From a bacterium (GTDB taxonomy: Bacteria > SZUA-79 > Acidulodesulfobacterales > Acidulodesulfobacteraceae), in the NCBI GenBank assembly GCA_021800805.1, contig JAJYYR010000010.1, positions 1-21,442 on the forward strand: a DNA stretch of 21,442 bases, written 5' to 3'. The first letter of the stretch is position 1. Every line of letters begins with the position of its first letter. Of the stretch, positions 1 through 5,928 are shown in pieces. The notes below the pieces were generated by a model. It ran no database searches. It had not been told where the DNA came from and saw only the letters and a program-made list of their open reading frames with translations. Both the position numbers and the translations under genes were made by a program.

Positions 1-55
1 TTATATCTCCTATTATTTTCCTTATTTTTTCCGCTTTTTCCGCTAAATAAAAATC

Positions 56-84
56 TTGACGCTCCCAAACTATCAAGTTATAAT
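56..84 (+). promoter_or_regulatory. sigma70-type promoter for the HTH gene at 160
   Basis: TTGACG at 56-61 and TATAAT at 79-84 are separated by exactly 17 bases, close to the sigma70 consensus. A second TATAAT lies at 139-144, just before the ribosome binding site AAGGGAG (148-154), and could be an alternative -10. Confidence 0.7.
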
Positions 85-120
85 ATATAACTATTAGTTA
101 TATTTATATAATTAATAGTT
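85..120. promoter_or_regulatory. overlapping inverted repeats, probable operator
   Basis: ATATAACTA at 85-93 and TAGTTATAT at 95-103 form a perfect 9-bp inverted repeat around one base. AACTATTA (89-96) and TAATAGTT (113-120) form a second, overlapping one. They lie directly downstream of the -10 box and in front of an HTH gene, which is the usual place for an autoregulatory operator. AT-rich DNA gives such symmetry fairly often, so the function is inferred. Confidence 0.45.
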
Positions 121-159
121 TAATTAATAACGTTTTATTATAATTTAAAGGGAGCAAAT

Positions 160-756
160 ATGTCTCAGGAAAAAACCTTAGGTCGCATTCTTCAGGAAAT
201 CAGGCAGAGTAAGCATATCTCCATAGCTTCTATGTCCAATAAATTTAAAGTAGCCGCAGTCCATTTAAACTTGATAGAAGTCGATAAAAGGCTTCCCAGC
301 ATGGAGCTTTTAGACCAAATAATAGATATGTTTAAAGTGGACGGCAATACCAAAGACGAACTATACCTGCTACTTGCCAAAGCAAAACTTCAAGACAAAA
401 TACCGGACGGCGTCCTTAAGAAAATCGTTCTTAAAAAAGACAGCATGCCGGATAATTTCATAGCCCGCATTAAGAAAGATATTTCCGTCAAGAAAAGAAC
501 GGAAAAGATTAAACAGGTAATAGAAGGTTTAGAAATACTATCCAAAGAAGAAATAGTAAAGCTTGCCGAAGAATTTAAGCAACCGGTAGCCGAATACCTT
601 ACCCTTGCAGGATATATGCCCGACGAGATACTTCGTCTTTTGGAATATAAAGACTTCGAGGAGCTCCTAAAAAGCATATCGGCGTTTAAAGATCCCGTGA
701 GAATTCAAAAGGTAATTACAGGGCTTTTAGGCGTAGTAAAGGGCTTTACGGAGTAA
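160..756 (+). CDS. XRE-family HTH transcriptional regulator
   Basis: This 198-residue protein has an N-terminal Cro/C1-type helix-turn-helix (about residues 8-60, containing KFKVAAVHLNLIEVDKRLPS and a following LLDQIIDMF helix). The rest is an all-helical, Lys/Glu-rich region of about 130 residues that I do not recognise; it may serve dimerisation or ligand binding. The start is supported by AAGGGAG five bases upstream. A near-consensus promoter and inverted repeats precede the gene, so autoregulation is likely. It sits in the tail of the left-hand element, just before a MNT antitoxin gene. Its last codons (KGFTE-stop) recur at DNA level at 1178-1190, a sign of local recombination. Confidence 0.75.
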   Translation: MSQEKTLGRILQEIRQSKHISIASMSNKFKVAAVHLNLIEVDKRLPSMELLDQIIDMFKVDGNTKDELYLLLAKAKLQDKIPDGVLKKIVLKKDSMPDNFIARIKKDISVKKRTEKIKQVIEGLEILSKEEIVKLAEEFKQPVAEYLTLAGYMPDEILRLLEYKDFEELLKSISAFKDPVRIQKVITGLLGVVKGFTE

Positions 757-781
757 CGCAGTTTTATGTTATTTATTATGC

Positions 782-794
782 TATAATAAATTGT
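782..794 (+). promoter_or_regulatory. -10 box placed for a leaderless transcript
   Basis: TATAAT at 782-787 is only seven bases before the ATG at 795, and no Shine-Dalgarno sequence lies between. Transcription from this box would start at or next to the A of the start codon. The same arrangement is seen before the genes at 12667 and 16525. Confidence 0.5.
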
Positions 795-1130
795 ATGGAA
801 AAGACGTTAAATAAAAATCTCGAGATTGCAAAGACGATAATTAACGAAGAAATCGAAAAAGCCGGATATAAGGTCGATAGGATTTTTTTATTCGGTTCTA
901 GGGCAAGAGGAGATTATAAAGAAGGAAGCGACTGGGACTTTTTCGTATTAATCGATAAGGATATATTTAAAGAAGATTTAAAAATTATTTTGCGCAACAT
1001 CCGCAGAAGAATGGCTATAAACAACATATCAAACGATATCGTCGTTAAATCGAAAGAAACGTATAAAAATCAAATAAACGACGCCGGCTTTTTATCCTAT
1101 TACGTCAATAAAGAAGGCGTAAGTTTATGA
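795..1130 (+). CDS. MNT-type nucleotidyltransferase (HEPN-MNT antitoxin family)
   Basis: This 111-residue minimal nucleotidyltransferase carries the family signature: FGSRARGDY with Gly34-Ser35, then SDWDF giving Asp46 and Asp48 as the metal-binding pair, and a possible third acidic residue at Asp81. In known MNT-HEPN pairs the MNT protein neutralises the HEPN RNase by AMPylation. Here the stop codon overlaps the start of the next frame by four bases (ATGA), as is usual for such pairs. That partner is truncated (1127-1195), so the antitoxin is apparently orphaned. It is related in motif and layout to the complete pair at 12667-13652. No ribosome binding site is visible. Confidence 0.8.
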   Translation: MEKTLNKNLEIAKTIINEEIEKAGYKVDRIFLFGSRARGDYKEGSDWDFFVLIDKDIFKEDLKIILRNIRRRMAINNISNDIVVKSKETYKNQINDAGFLSYYVNKEGVSL

Positions 1131-1195
1131 AAGAATCCGTTATTGTTTTATTAAGAGAAATAACTACATATAAAAATAAGGGCTTTACGGCGTGA
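1127..1195 (+). pseudogene. truncated HEPN toxin remnant
   Basis: The frame starts inside the MNT stop codon (ATGA overlap) and begins MKESVIVLLRE, which resembles the first helix of HEPN-domain proteins, but it ends after 22 residues at KNKGFTA-stop. The last part repeats the 3' end of the HTH gene at 160-756: AAGGGCTTTACGG occurs at 739-751 and 1178-1190. A deletion that joined the HEPN start to the tail of another HTH gene copy would explain this. A HEPN toxin of normal size would be 120 or more residues. Confidence 0.5.
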
Positions 1196-1270
1196 TTGTC
1201 TCAAATTTGTCCCATAGGCGATTTTATGTTAATAATTTATTAATAAAATTAATATGTTATTAAATACGTT

Positions 1271-1321
1271 GCCTGACTTTTAATCAGGTGGTCGTGGGTT
1301 CGACTCCCGCGCGGCTCACCA
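1271..1321 (+). repeat. attachment site: tRNA-Lys(UUU) 3' fragment (left copy)
   Basis: The sequence contains a full anticodon arm (CCTGA, loop CTTTTAA with anticodon TTT, TCAGG), variable loop, T arm (GTGGG-TTCGACT-CCCGC), the 3' acceptor strand GCGGCTC, discriminator A and CCA. No D arm or matching 5' acceptor strand precedes it, so it is not a functional tRNA. Bases 1277-1321 are identical to 13794-13838. An integrase gene begins 15 bases further on. It therefore reads as an att site left between elements arranged in tandem; an intact tRNA-Lys would be expected further left. Confidence 0.88.
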
Positions 1322-1336
1322 CGTTTTATCAAGGTT

Positions 1337-2401
1337 TTAGTCTTTTGCAATTTCCTTTTCATATTCCATTGCAACGATTTTGCAACGCTCGCCGTCCAAA
1401 ACGTTAACGGCGTTTCTAATATGCGGCTTGGATAAATGCGCATACCTTAAAGTCATCTTCACGTCTTTATGTCCTAAAAGCTCTTTAACGGTCGTTAAGT
1501 CTATCCCTTTCATCACAAGCCGGCTTGCGAAGGTATGCCTTAAATCGTGAAACCTAAAATCTAAAATATGCGATTTTCTTAACGCTACCCCGAAGCTTCT
1601 TTTAAGGTCGTAATACGGCTTTAAAGTTTCCGGGTTGTAAAAGACATAATCCGTTTTTAAATGCCTTGTAAGCCCGGATAAAGCATTATAAAGCGTATCG
1701 TTAACCGGTATCTCCCGCCTCTCGCCGTTCTTCGTCTTATCAAGCAATATTAGTCGGTTCTTTAAATCTACCCTGTCCCATGTCAGTTTAAGGATCTCCG
1801 ATTTTCTCATACCCGTATTTAAAGCCGTTATGACGATAGGCTTTAGGTTCTTATCGCAATTAAATATTAGCCTTTCGGCTTCTTCTTCCGATAAATACCT
1901 TAACCTTGTTTTTTCGCCTTTAAGCTGTTTCGCTTTCCGGACCCGCTTTAAGACGTCTTCGGTTATTAAATCCCAATCAAGCGCTTTTGCAAACATTCTT
2001 TTTAATGTTGCCGTAAGCCTGTTGGCATAAGCTATCGAAAACCCGTCCTTAATCCAGTCCGATTGAAAAAGTTCCAAATCCTGCATTGTAAAATCCGATA
2101 ACGGCTTATTTTTAAACCTCATGGCGAGCGTTTTAACAAATAACCCTGTATCGTATGCCGATTTAAGCCTGCCGGAAATAAATTCCAAATACTTATCCGC
2201 AAGCTCGTTAAAACTAATATCCCTTACCGGTTCTTTTTTTATTTCCGGTTCTATGCCGTAAATAATTTCCGACCGGCGGTTTAAATATATTTCTTCGGCA
2301 AGTTTCTTATTGGCCGTCTTTGTGGACTCGTAAATCCGGATACCGTTAGCCTGGAATTTCATAAAATAATAAGGGCTGCCTTTTCTTTTGAAAAGTCCCA
2401 T
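1337..2401 (-). CDS. int: site-specific tyrosine recombinase (integrase)
   Basis: This 354-residue phage-type integrase has the complete catalytic set: Arg199 in NTGMRKSEIL, a Lys near 222-224 in DKTKNGE, His285 and Arg288 in HDLRHTF, His311 in LLGHKD, and the nucleophile Tyr320 in LRYAH. Residues 1-50 resemble an arm-binding domain and about 63-155 a SAM-like core-binding domain. The gene ends 15 bases from the left tRNA-Lys att core. Its start codon shares one base with the stop of the excisionase gene (TAATG), so the two are translationally coupled. Near its 3' end lies TGCAACGATTTTGCAACG, a sequence repeated near the right att, which is the likely arm site. It should catalyse integration and excision of the 12.5-kb element. 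Confidence 0.95.
   Translation of the reverse strand: MGLFKRKGSPYYFMKFQANGIRIYESTKTANKKLAEEIYLNRRSEIIYGIEPEIKKEPVRDISFNELADKYLEFISGRLKSAYDTGLFVKTLAMRFKNKPLSDFTMQDLELFQSDWIKDGFSIAYANRLTATLKRMFAKALDWDLITEDVLKRVRKAKQLKGEKTRLRYLSEEEAERLIFNCDKNLKPIVITALNTGMRKSEILKLTWDRVDLKNRLILLDKTKNGERREIPVNDTLYNALSGLTRHLKTDYVFYNPETLKPYYDLKRSFGVALRKSHILDFRFHDLRHTFASRLVMKGIDLTTVKELLGHKDVKMTLRYAHLSKPHIRNAVNVLDGERCKIVAMEYEKEIAKD
1370..1387. repeat. candidate integrase arm-binding site (left)
   Basis: TGCAACGATTTTGCAACG consists of two TGCAACG direct repeats 11 bases apart. The identical 18 bases occur at 13657-13674, near the opposite att site. Paired short direct repeats beside both ends are typical of tyrosine recombinase arm sites. 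Here the site lies inside the 3' end of int. Confidence 0.5.
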
Positions 2402-2616
2402 TATTTGCCACCTCCTTTATGGGACCTTCCGCCTGTTCCTTTATTATATGGTTTAACCTCGCAAGTTGCAAGCCAGTCCATAACGGCATCGATGTCGAAT
2501 TTAACGAGTCGTCCGACTTTGTAATGCGGGATTTTACGGGTAGCAGTCCAGTCGTATATCGTATTTTCATTTATATCGAGTATCTCCGCTATTTTTTCCA
2601 CGCCGACCAATTTCAT
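2401..2616 (-). CDS. excisionase-like HTH_17 (MerR-type winged helix) protein
   Basis: This 71-residue protein has the HTH_17 form: VEKIAEILDINENTIYDWTA (first helices and turn), then RKIPHYKVGRLVKF with the typical IPxxKVGR wing, and FDIDAVMDWL at the end of the domain. Proteins of this type next to int act as recombination directionality factors (Xis) or small repressors. The stop codon overlaps the int start by one base. The C-terminal 17 residues are a polar Gly/Lys-rich tail. No strong ribosome binding site is visible. The role as Xis is inferred from size and position. Confidence 0.8.
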   Translation of the reverse strand: MKLVGVEKIAEILDINENTIYDWTATRKIPHYKVGRLVKFDIDAVMDWLATCEVKPYNKGTGGRSHKGGGK

Positions 2617-2729
2617 TTTTTTCTCTGAATTTAAGAAATTTTCCTTTCTTATTATTTTTAACCGCTAAAAAACGCTCTAAAATCGATTTTAAGACCTCTG
2701 ATTTTAAATTTAGGTATAAACCACTCTGA

Positions 2730-3131
2730 TTAACCCATTATCTTTTTTAAATCTGCATATTTGCTTTTAGTTGTTTCTGACAGCTCTTCAATTTTTTTTC
2801 TTTCTTCGTCCAGTTTTTCTTTTGATTGGGGTTGTTGCCCGGCTTGCTGCAAAAGACTTTCACCTGCATATACGCCAAACAAAGACATATTAAAATTTAA
2901 ATCCAATCTGGTCTCTATTGAAGCAATTTTCACCAGCAGGTTATCCACCTTTTCATTTAATTTTTCGACCGCTCCGTGAAGGTCTTTTATAAACTGCAAA
3001 TCGTTTTTATAACCCTGCTTTTCGTCAAAAAAATATTTCGCCAGAGCGTCGTTTACTATTTGCGATTTGTTCTCCATTCCAAATTTACGGATGAACTTTT
3101 CGTCAATAACTAAAGTTTGTTTCTTTTTCAT
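2730..3131 (-). CDS. coiled-coil protein with possible ribbon-helix-helix N-terminus
   Basis: This 133-residue protein begins with a beta-strand-like KKKQTLVIDEKFIRKFG and two helices (NKSQIVNDALAKYFF), which resembles an Arc/MetJ ribbon-helix-helix fold at about residues 4-37. Residues 45-77 (FIKDLHGAVEKLNEKVDNLL and on) and 100-130 are heptad-like coiled coil. A GGGGG-containing ribosome binding site precedes the ATG. Two palindromes GCCATA-N4/5-TATGGC lie 32 and 111 bases upstream and could be its own operators. Plasmid accessory proteins of this shape act as repressors or relaxosome/partition helpers. I do not recognise a specific family. Confidence 0.6.
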   Translation of the reverse strand: MKKKQTLVIDEKFIRKFGMENKSQIVNDALAKYFFDEKQGYKNDLQFIKDLHGAVEKLNEKVDNLLVKIASIETRLDLNFNMSLFGVYAGESLLQQAGQQPQSKEKLDEERKKIEELSETTKSKYADLKKIMG

Positions 3132-3162
3132 ACTGCCCCCAATTTTTTATTGTATTTTTTAC

Positions 3163-3178
3163 GCCATAATGGTATGGC
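3163..3178. promoter_or_regulatory. palindrome GCCATA-ATGG-TATGGC, candidate operator
   Basis: This is a perfect 6-bp inverted repeat with a 4-base spacer, just upstream of the start of the possible ribbon-helix-helix gene (3131, minus strand). The same half-sites recur at 3242-3258. Confidence 0.45.
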
Positions 3179-3241
3179 ATTTTTGCCCTAATTTAGATGT
3201 ATATCGCAAAGCCTTCTATTCGTAGAAGTTCCCGCCGTTAT

Positions 3242-3258
3242 GCCATACTTTATATGGC
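3242..3258. promoter_or_regulatory. palindrome GCCATA-CTTTA-TATGGC, second candidate operator
   Basis: It has the same half-sites as 3163-3178 with a 5-base spacer, 79 bases further from the gene. Two copies of one palindrome upstream of a likely DNA-binding protein suggest autoregulation. Confidence 0.4.
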
Positions 3259-3276
3259 GACTACCCCCGCCTAAAA

Positions 3277-3306
3277 CCTGCGTTTCCGGCTTTGCCGGTG
3301 CGCAGG
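3277..3306. other. nested GC-rich stem-loop
   Basis: The outer stem is CCTGCG (3277-3282) with CGCAGG (3301-3306). The inner stem is CCGGC (3286-3290) with GCCGG (3294-3298) around a TTT loop. It is the most GC-rich spot of an otherwise AT-rich intergenic stretch. No T-run follows on either strand, so a terminator is unlikely; an origin or RNA structure is possible. Confidence 0.5.
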
Positions 3307-3653
3307 TGTGTTACCATAGTTGCCGTTCGACGTTCAATATGAAAATGCACAATATAATATTAACGATACGCTCAATAAACGGAGTATTTACAATAATAAA
3401 ATGCGAAGCCACTTTCTTAAAGTTTTTGCTTTTACCATACTAAAACCTTTTCTACTTTTTTCGCCGAAGGCGGTTAGCTTTTTATAATATAAATGAGCGC
3501 AGCGAATTTCTTTCTTAGCTTTTGCCTTTTGCATTTTTTTTTATAATCTTTTTACAATTTTGCTTTGAATATTTTGCTTTTCGTCTTTTTTAATTTCGAT
3601 GTTTCTTTCTTTATCAGGTTTTTGCTTTTCCGGTTTTTGGTATTCTTTTTAAT

Positions 3654-3715
3654 GTGTCTCACCGTGAGACACCAAGCTCTAATCCTTTAATTTATTGATT
3701 TTGCCGGATTTAGAC
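3654..3715. repeat. direct repeat with 19-bp palindrome (copy 1)
   Basis: GTGTCTCACCGTGAGACAC (3654-3672) is a perfect palindrome with 9-bp arms around one base. It and the following roughly 40 bases recur at 9500-9560 with moderate divergence. On the minus strand the repeat covers the last codons of the gene at 3687-4016 and its 3' flank. Confidence 0.7.
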
Positions 3716-4016
3716 TTTTTTTAATATTATTATTAATATCATCATCTATCGTTTTAACATTATCAGCCGTAAACCGAAGCAGTTCATCAAATTCTTTTTT
3801 TAGTTCGGTTGTTCTTTTGAATTTATATATAGCTTCAGAAATATCAACGGCTTTCTTAAACAAACTAATTAAATTATCCTCAATATTGTCTTCCTTCTTG
3901 TCGGCGTAATTAATAAGCTCGTTAAATTTACATTGCAACGTTTTAGCCTCTTCGTTAATTTCCGAAATCGTAATCGTTATAGCTTTCTTTAATGCTTCTT
4001 CCTTTTCATCCGACAT
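3687..4016 (-). CDS. small helical hypothetical protein
   Basis: This 109-residue, highly charged protein is predicted by eye to be all helical, with coiled-coil-like stretches (residues 4-36 and 60-90). It has one cysteine and no membrane segment or signal peptide. I chose the ATG at 4016 because AAGGAG stands seven bases upstream; a longer frame to 4070 has no such site. It lies between two different palindromes (4090-4112 upstream, 3654-3672 at its 3' end) and follows the membrane protein gene at 4139-4483 in the same direction. It is probably part of the transfer-type gene cluster. Its function is unknown to me. Confidence 0.55.
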   Translation of the reverse strand: MSDEKEEALKKAITITISEINEEAKTLQCKFNELINYADKKEDNIEDNLISLFKKAVDISEAIYKFKRTTELKKEFDELLRFTADNVKTIDDDINNNIKKSLNPAKSIN

Positions 4017-4089
4017 ATCTATTCTCCTTAATTTAGTTTTTATGTTATTAATTATCCTAAATCCGTTCACTTTTTCCCTGTCCGCCGAA

Positions 4090-4112
4090 AAGTGTCCGAA
4101 TTTCGGACACTT
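4090..4112. promoter_or_regulatory. 23-bp perfect palindrome (copy 1 of 2)
   Basis: The arms AAGTGTCCGAA and TTCGGACACTT flank one central base. The site lies between the genes at 4139-4483 and 3687-4016. The same palindrome with about 95 bases of flanking sequence occurs inverted at 10926-10948. Its core has the form GTGTC-N9-GACAC, shared with 3654-3672. On the minus strand it is followed by TTTT, so a terminator or attenuator role is an alternative to an operator. Confidence 0.6.
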
Positions 4113-4138
4113 CCTTTTTAGCCTTATTTTTACTTGAT

Positions 4139-4483
4139 TTACGGTATTTTAAAAATCTGTTTAATCCGGAACAATAAATTTTTTCCTCTATCCTTAAAAT
4201 CATGAATATATTTTTTTACCCCTAAAATTAATCCGGCTAAAAATAAAATAATAGTTACCAAAGTCGTCGCCATAAAAAATGCCGTAGTAATTACAAGAGT
4301 AGTCAGAAATGCCATCGCAAGTGGTAAAAACCGAACGATATAATAAAAAATCGCCATTCCAAAAAAACTTACAAACGAGAGCATCGCAAAGATGGAAACC
4401 GCCCTAAAACACCAGTTATAATAGTGTTCAACTCTATCCGCAATTTCTTTCGATACTGATAAAAAATCAATTCTTTCTTTCAT
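4139..4483 (-). CDS. small membrane protein of the Trb-like cluster
   Basis: This 114-residue protein has hydrophobic segments at about residues 26-50 (AVSIFAMLSFVSFFGMAIFY), 54-70 and 73-90, giving two or three membrane helices, and a basic cytoplasmic-type tail (KKYIHDFKDRGKNLLFRIKQ). The start at 4483 has GGAGG four bases upstream; the frame could extend to 4501 without a ribosome site. It follows the TrbL-like gene by a short gap in the same direction, so a role in the same envelope complex is likely but not shown by any motif I recognise. A relic of its C-terminal end lies inverted at 10798-10908, where the reading continues three codons further (KIPQIK). Confidence 0.6.
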   Translation of the reverse strand: MKERIDFLSVSKEIADRVEHYYNWCFRAVSIFAMLSFVSFFGMAIFYYIVRFLPLAMAFLTTLVITTAFFMATTLVTIILFLAGLILGVKKYIHDFKDRGKNLLFRIKQIFKIP

Positions 4484-4506
4484 ACCGCCTCCAAAAATCA
4501 TTTTTA

Positions 4507-4839
4507 TTATTTTCCGTCTAAACGGGTCGAAGCTCCCGGGGCGATGCCGCCGGCTGCGTTGCCGCCTTGCTCCTTTATGGTATCTTGCGCAGTTTTTACC
4601 GCCTGTTTTGCGCCTTCCTTAGCCATATCAGCCGGAACGGAAGCGCCGCCTGTCGCTATCGCCTTAACTCCTTCTTTGATTTTTTCTTGACTTTGTTTCG
4701 AGTCGGAAGTATCTTTAAAACTTTTAGCCTTACTCGCCGCATTCCCTATATGTCCGTGACCGGACGTCATACCGAATATTTTATGGATTAGGAAGGGGCC
4801 GGCGAGAAGCAGGAGAATCATGGCTAAAATCAGACCCAA
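4507..4839 (-). CDS. C-terminal part of the TrbL/VirB6-like protein, in a shifted frame
   Basis: The frame starts with a hydrophobic helix (GLILAMILLLLAGPFLIHKI) and continues with a soluble Gly/Ala/Lys-rich tail of about 80 residues. The open frame reaches back past the nominal TTG start at 4839 as AALSLVLAL, right to the G7 run at 4863-4869, where a TGA lies just upstream in this frame. No ribosome binding site stands before 4839. One base fewer in the G run would fuse it to the frame 4781-5908, giving a protein of about 466 residues with the extra helix and tail usual for TrbL. I read it as the end of that gene and not as a separate gene. Confidence 0.6.
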   Translation of the reverse strand: MGLILAMILLLLAGPFLIHKIFGMTSGHGHIGNAASKAKSFKDTSDSKQSQEKIKEGVKAIATGGASVPADMAKEGAKQAVKTAQDTIKEQGGNAAGGIAPGASTRLDGK

Positions 4840-5908
4840 CGCGAGTACTAAACTTAACGCCGCCCCCCCTCAGGCCTAAAACGGAATCGGCGATAAAATT
4901 CCCGACGATAGTGTTAAAAATTACGTTTTCGAGACCTATAAATACTCCCCAAGTCGAAACTTCGATAAACCATTTAAACCACGATTGTAAAGGACTGACG
5001 CTTTCAGCATATTCTCCTACCCATAAGCCTATCGCAAGGGGGAATATCGCATATAACAGGCCAAGTATTAGAACCTGGAATAGGTAAATTAAAAAATATA
5101 CGACGATGTAAATTATATAAACCAAAAATACTATGGTCGCAAAAATGAACTCTAAAACAGCCTGTCCGGCAATATTAACTAAGTTCCCCCACGTGGCGGG
5201 GTTATACCACTCAAACCCGTTTCCTTTTTGACCCGAACCAAACTGCCCAATCATATGTCTAACATCCGCGGTTATCTTGTAAACGTTGGATTTATTAGCC
5301 ATAGTCGTCCAGATATAGTCTTGCGTGTTTTGTATAAAGTTTAAATACTGTTCGAAAAATATTCCTTTAGACCATATGTAAACGGCGGTAAATGCAAAAA
5401 TTAAGCGAAAAAATAATTGCCAGTAGCTTTTATTTTTTCCGTCGTCCCCGATAGAAAACCTATAAAGGTTCATATACATATCATAAATAAATCCAAATAT
5501 TATCAGCATATACGCAATGTTTTGGACCCAACCGGTTAAGTTGGAATTATCGAGGATATCTTCCGGAATCGTTTCCACGTCAAACGTCTTTAAACTTTTA
5601 GGGATACCAAACATCTTCGGCATCGTCATTGCTTGAGCGGTTTTAGCGTTCGGAGTGGATGCGGTGTTCGGCTTGGCCGTAGAGGATGTTTTAGGCGGCG
5701 TAGTGATCGGTTCTGCGGTACAAGTGTTTCCACCTGACCAATGGCCTCCAGGAGGACATTTGCCTGCGCTATCGGTAGTGCTATGGCAGTACCCGTTAGA
5801 ACCCATAGAATACCCGCTTGGACAAGTTTTTGTTCCGGCGAAAGAACTTTTAATCATACCGAAACAAATAAATCCGGCGGTTAATAAAATTAAAGTTGTA
5901 AGTTTCAT
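4781..5908 (-). CDS. TrbL/VirB6-like inner-membrane transfer protein, frame-shifted near its end
   Basis: The 375-residue frame starts with a signal peptide (cleavage likely after SSFAG, residue 25). A Cys/Pro/Gly-rich segment follows (CPSGYSMGSNGYC, CPPGGHW, C63) and a Thr/Pro/Ala linker to about 95. Membrane helices lie at about 128-148, 164-182, 250-300 (two or three in a row) and 310-335. This multi-spanning layout downstream of a TrbJ-like gene matches TrbL/VirB6 proteins, which form part of the type IV secretion inner-membrane channel. After residue 346 the frame crosses seven G residues and ends in VKFSTRVGSDFSHDS..., a tail unlike a membrane protein; the natural continuation is in the next frame (4507-4839). 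It begins 20 bases after the trbJ-like gene. The signal peptide with cysteine-rich head is unusual for VirB6. Confidence 0.72.
   Translation of the reverse strand: MKLTTLILLTAGFICFGMIKSSFAGTKTCPSGYSMGSNGYCHSTTDSAGKCPPGGHWSGGNTCTAEPITTPPKTSSTAKPNTASTPNAKTAQAMTMPKMFGIPKSLKTFDVETIPEDILDNSNLTGWVQNIAYMLIIFGFIYDMYMNLYRFSIGDDGKNKSYWQLFFRLIFAFTAVYIWSKGIFFEQYLNFIQNTQDYIWTTMANKSNVYKITADVRHMIGQFGSGQKGNGFEWYNPATWGNLVNIAGQAVLEFIFATIVFLVYIIYIVVYFLIYLFQVLILGLLYAIFPLAIGLWVGEYAESVSPLQSWFKWFIEVSTWGVFIGLENVIFNTIVGNFIADSVLGLRGGGVKFSTRVGSDFSHDSPASRRPLPNP
4863..4869 (-). other. G7 homopolymer at the trbL-like frame break
   Basis: Seven C residues on the plus strand (G7 on the coding strand) lie where the two trbL-like frames meet. 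With six G the frames would be continuous. A true mutation, phase variation by slippage, transcriptional slippage or a sequencing error are all possible. Confidence 0.65.
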
Positions 5909-5928
5909 ATTTTTTAATAAATAAAATT

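Larger units (their letters stand above)
3132..3686. other. 555-bp gene-poor region with several hairpins
   Basis: No convincing gene is seen. The region holds the GCCATA palindromes (3163-3178, 3242-3258), a perfect hairpin with a TTCG tetraloop (CTTCTA 3213-3218, TAGAAG 3223-3228), a nested GC-rich stem-loop (3277-3306), a small CGCC-GAA-GGCG hairpin (3462-3472) and the palindrome at 3654-3672. A 48-codon, Lys-rich minus-strand frame (3388-3534, MQKAKAKKEIRC...) has no ribosome binding site and may be spurious. The cluster of hairpins between the transfer-type and integration genes would suit a transfer origin, a single-strand origin or a structured RNA; none can be proved by reading. Confidence 0.45.

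Noticed and set aside
1271..1321. Functional tRNA-Lys gene
   Set aside because: The T arm, anticodon arm and CCA are there, but no D arm or 5' acceptor strand precedes them. The same holds for the copy at 13794-13838.
3240..3443. 67-codon plus-strand ORF in the hairpin region
   Set aside because: It crosses the nested stem-loop, has no ribosome binding site and no protein-like pattern.
3462..3472. CGCC-GAA-GGCG hairpin as a terminator
   Set aside because: The stem is only four bases and no gene ends nearby on either strand.
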